Shown: positions 63,389 to 64,000 of the stretch, piece by piece
Position numbering within the stretch: the first letter of the stretch is position 1
Layout: each line of letters opens with the position of its first letter
Source: Agrobacterium cucumeris
Lineage (GTDB): Bacteria > Pseudomonadota > Alphaproteobacteria > Rhizobiales > Rhizobiaceae
Direction of reading: 5' to 3'
DNA length: 64,000 nucleotides
Assembly (NCBI RefSeq): GCF_030036535.1
Contig: NZ_CP080387.1
Location: forward strand, 1,054,001-1,118,000
The notes under the pieces: model-generated
What the model saw: the letters and a program-made list of their open reading frames with translations, nothing else
Databases searched by the model: none
What the model was told of the DNA's origin: nothing
Made by a program: the position numbers and the translations under genes

Positions 63389-63855
63389 GCGTCGATTTCC
63401 ACGATGGCGTCGATCTCGACGGCGGCATTGAAGGGCAGGCAGGCCATGCCAACGGCGGCGCGGGCATGCTTGCCGGCATCACCGAGAACATTGGCGAGAA
63501 GATTGGAGGCGCCGTTGATGACGAGGTGCTGTTCGACGAATTCCGGAACGGAGGCAACAAAGCCATTCAGCTTGATGACACGGCGAATTTTCGAGAGGTC
63601 GCCATTCAACGCGGCCTTGACCTGTGCGAGAATGTTGACGGCGCATAATTCGGCGGCGCGCTGGGCGCCTGGCACGTCTACATCGCGGCCAACCAGGCCG
63701 GTCACCGCAATCTTGCCAGATTCCATCGGCAGTTGACCCGATACATAAAGCAGATTGCCGCTGATGGTGAAGGGAACGTAGTTTGCGGCTGGTGCTGCGG
63801 CTACGGGAAGCGTAAAGCCAAGTTCCTTGAGGCGGCCTTCGATGACATCAGACAT
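63385..63855 (-). CDS. RidA-family protein
   Basis: A 156-residue YjgF/RidA-family protein, longer than RidA proper (about 130). G-N-L-L-Y-V-S-G-Q-L-P near residue 33, the central R-R-V-I-K-L-N-G-F-V-A near 90 and A-A-V-G-M-A-C-L-P-F-N-A-A-V-E-I near 133. It belongs to the long group (YabJ/RutC-like paralogues). The catalytic Arg of RidA (in the G-V-R/A-R-A-A-V stretch) is present as A-R-A-A-V-G. First gene of the minus-strand operon. Confidence 0.85.
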   Translation of the reverse strand: MSDVIEGRLKELGFTLPVAAAPAANYVPFTISGNLLYVSGQLPMESGKIAVTGLVGRDVDVPGAQRAAELCAVNILAQVKAALNGDLSKIRRVIKLNGFVASVPEFVEQHLVINGASNLLANVLGDAGKHARAAVGMACLPFNAAVEIDAIVEIDA

Positions 63856-63971
63856 TTTCGTCTCCGGTTTTGTTGTAAATCCTTCAAGAATCCGGCATTC
63901 AGAAGATGTTGATCCAAAAGCCGGGCGGTTGCTTGTACAATATGAGCGGCTCTTCCAACAGGAGATATTGC

Positions 63972-64000
63972 ATGTTTGTCAGGACGCTTGGTTTCGTTGC
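63972..64000 (+). CDS. Start of a gene truncated by the window edge
   Basis: ATG 63972 with AGGAG at 63960-63964. Nine complete codons are visible, M-F-V-R-T-L-G-F-V, ending in GC at the window edge. The basic-then-hydrophobic start would fit a signal peptide. No product can be named. Confidence 0.45.

Overview
The window is a stretch of an alphaproteobacterial chromosome, almost certainly from the Rhizobiaceae and most likely Agrobacterium biovar 1 (the A. fabrum / A. tumefaciens group). The grounds are a giant polar-growth protein of the GPR/RgsE type, a CckA kinase next to clpS-clpA, a bacterial NDUFA12 homologue, an RNase E whose S1 domain carries a long acidic insert, the order rne / amidase / PBP1A / prfB, and rhizobial intergenic palindromes. 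The organism call is inference from gene content; no search was run. Nearly everything is housekeeping. I see no phage, IS element, CRISPR array, tRNA or rRNA.

Layout. 0-5 kb: the tail of a LysE-type exporter, an AidB-like acyl-CoA dehydrogenase, a GNAT, a TetR regulator, a small overlapping gene pair behind a perfect CtrA-type box, ruvX and a PhnA-like gene. 5-13 kb: a metallo-beta-lactamase-fold hydrolase flanked by two related palindromes, gatC-gatA and the separate gatB, interleaved with four GNAT genes and a YjhX/TopAI-type toxin homologue. 13-18 kb: NDUFA12 and DUF2155 genes, the minus-strand run aroQ-accB-accC-aat, a possible small RNA, and a DsbA-like protein. 18-22 kb: an aminotransferase, an ArsR regulator divergent from NIPSNAP and ABM genes, and an atypical SDR. 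22-31 kb: rne with a long leader, divergent from amidase, mrcA and prfB; prfB keeps the programmed +1 frameshift.

31-41 kb: isochorismatase-fold hydrolase, nadK, a PhzF-family gene and a gene of about 6.4 kb for the Growth Pole Ring type protein, with 15 consecutive 22-residue repeats. 41-51 kb: a single-domain Hpt protein, a 2Fe-2S ferredoxin, a DUF922 protein, folP-folB-folK, the ycjX-ycjF pair, a SixA-like phosphatase, a DksA with one cysteine and a proline-rich FliO-like protein. 51-57 kb: cckA, clpS, clpA. 57-64 kb: azlCD, a PAP2 protein, a LysR/DUF1989 divergent pair, a second RIME-like repeat, and the overlapping run RidA-GDPD-acyltransferase followed by HIT.

Working together: many genes here serve polar growth and its timing (GPR, PBP1A, the amidase, the CckA phosphorelay, ClpS/ClpA proteolysis, an Hpt protein beside GPR and a CtrA-type site). 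The least explained items are the YjhX homologue between two GNAT genes, the CtrA-boxed small gene pair, the 45-bp palindromes with a shared core and different stems, and the candidate small RNA between dsbA and aroQ.
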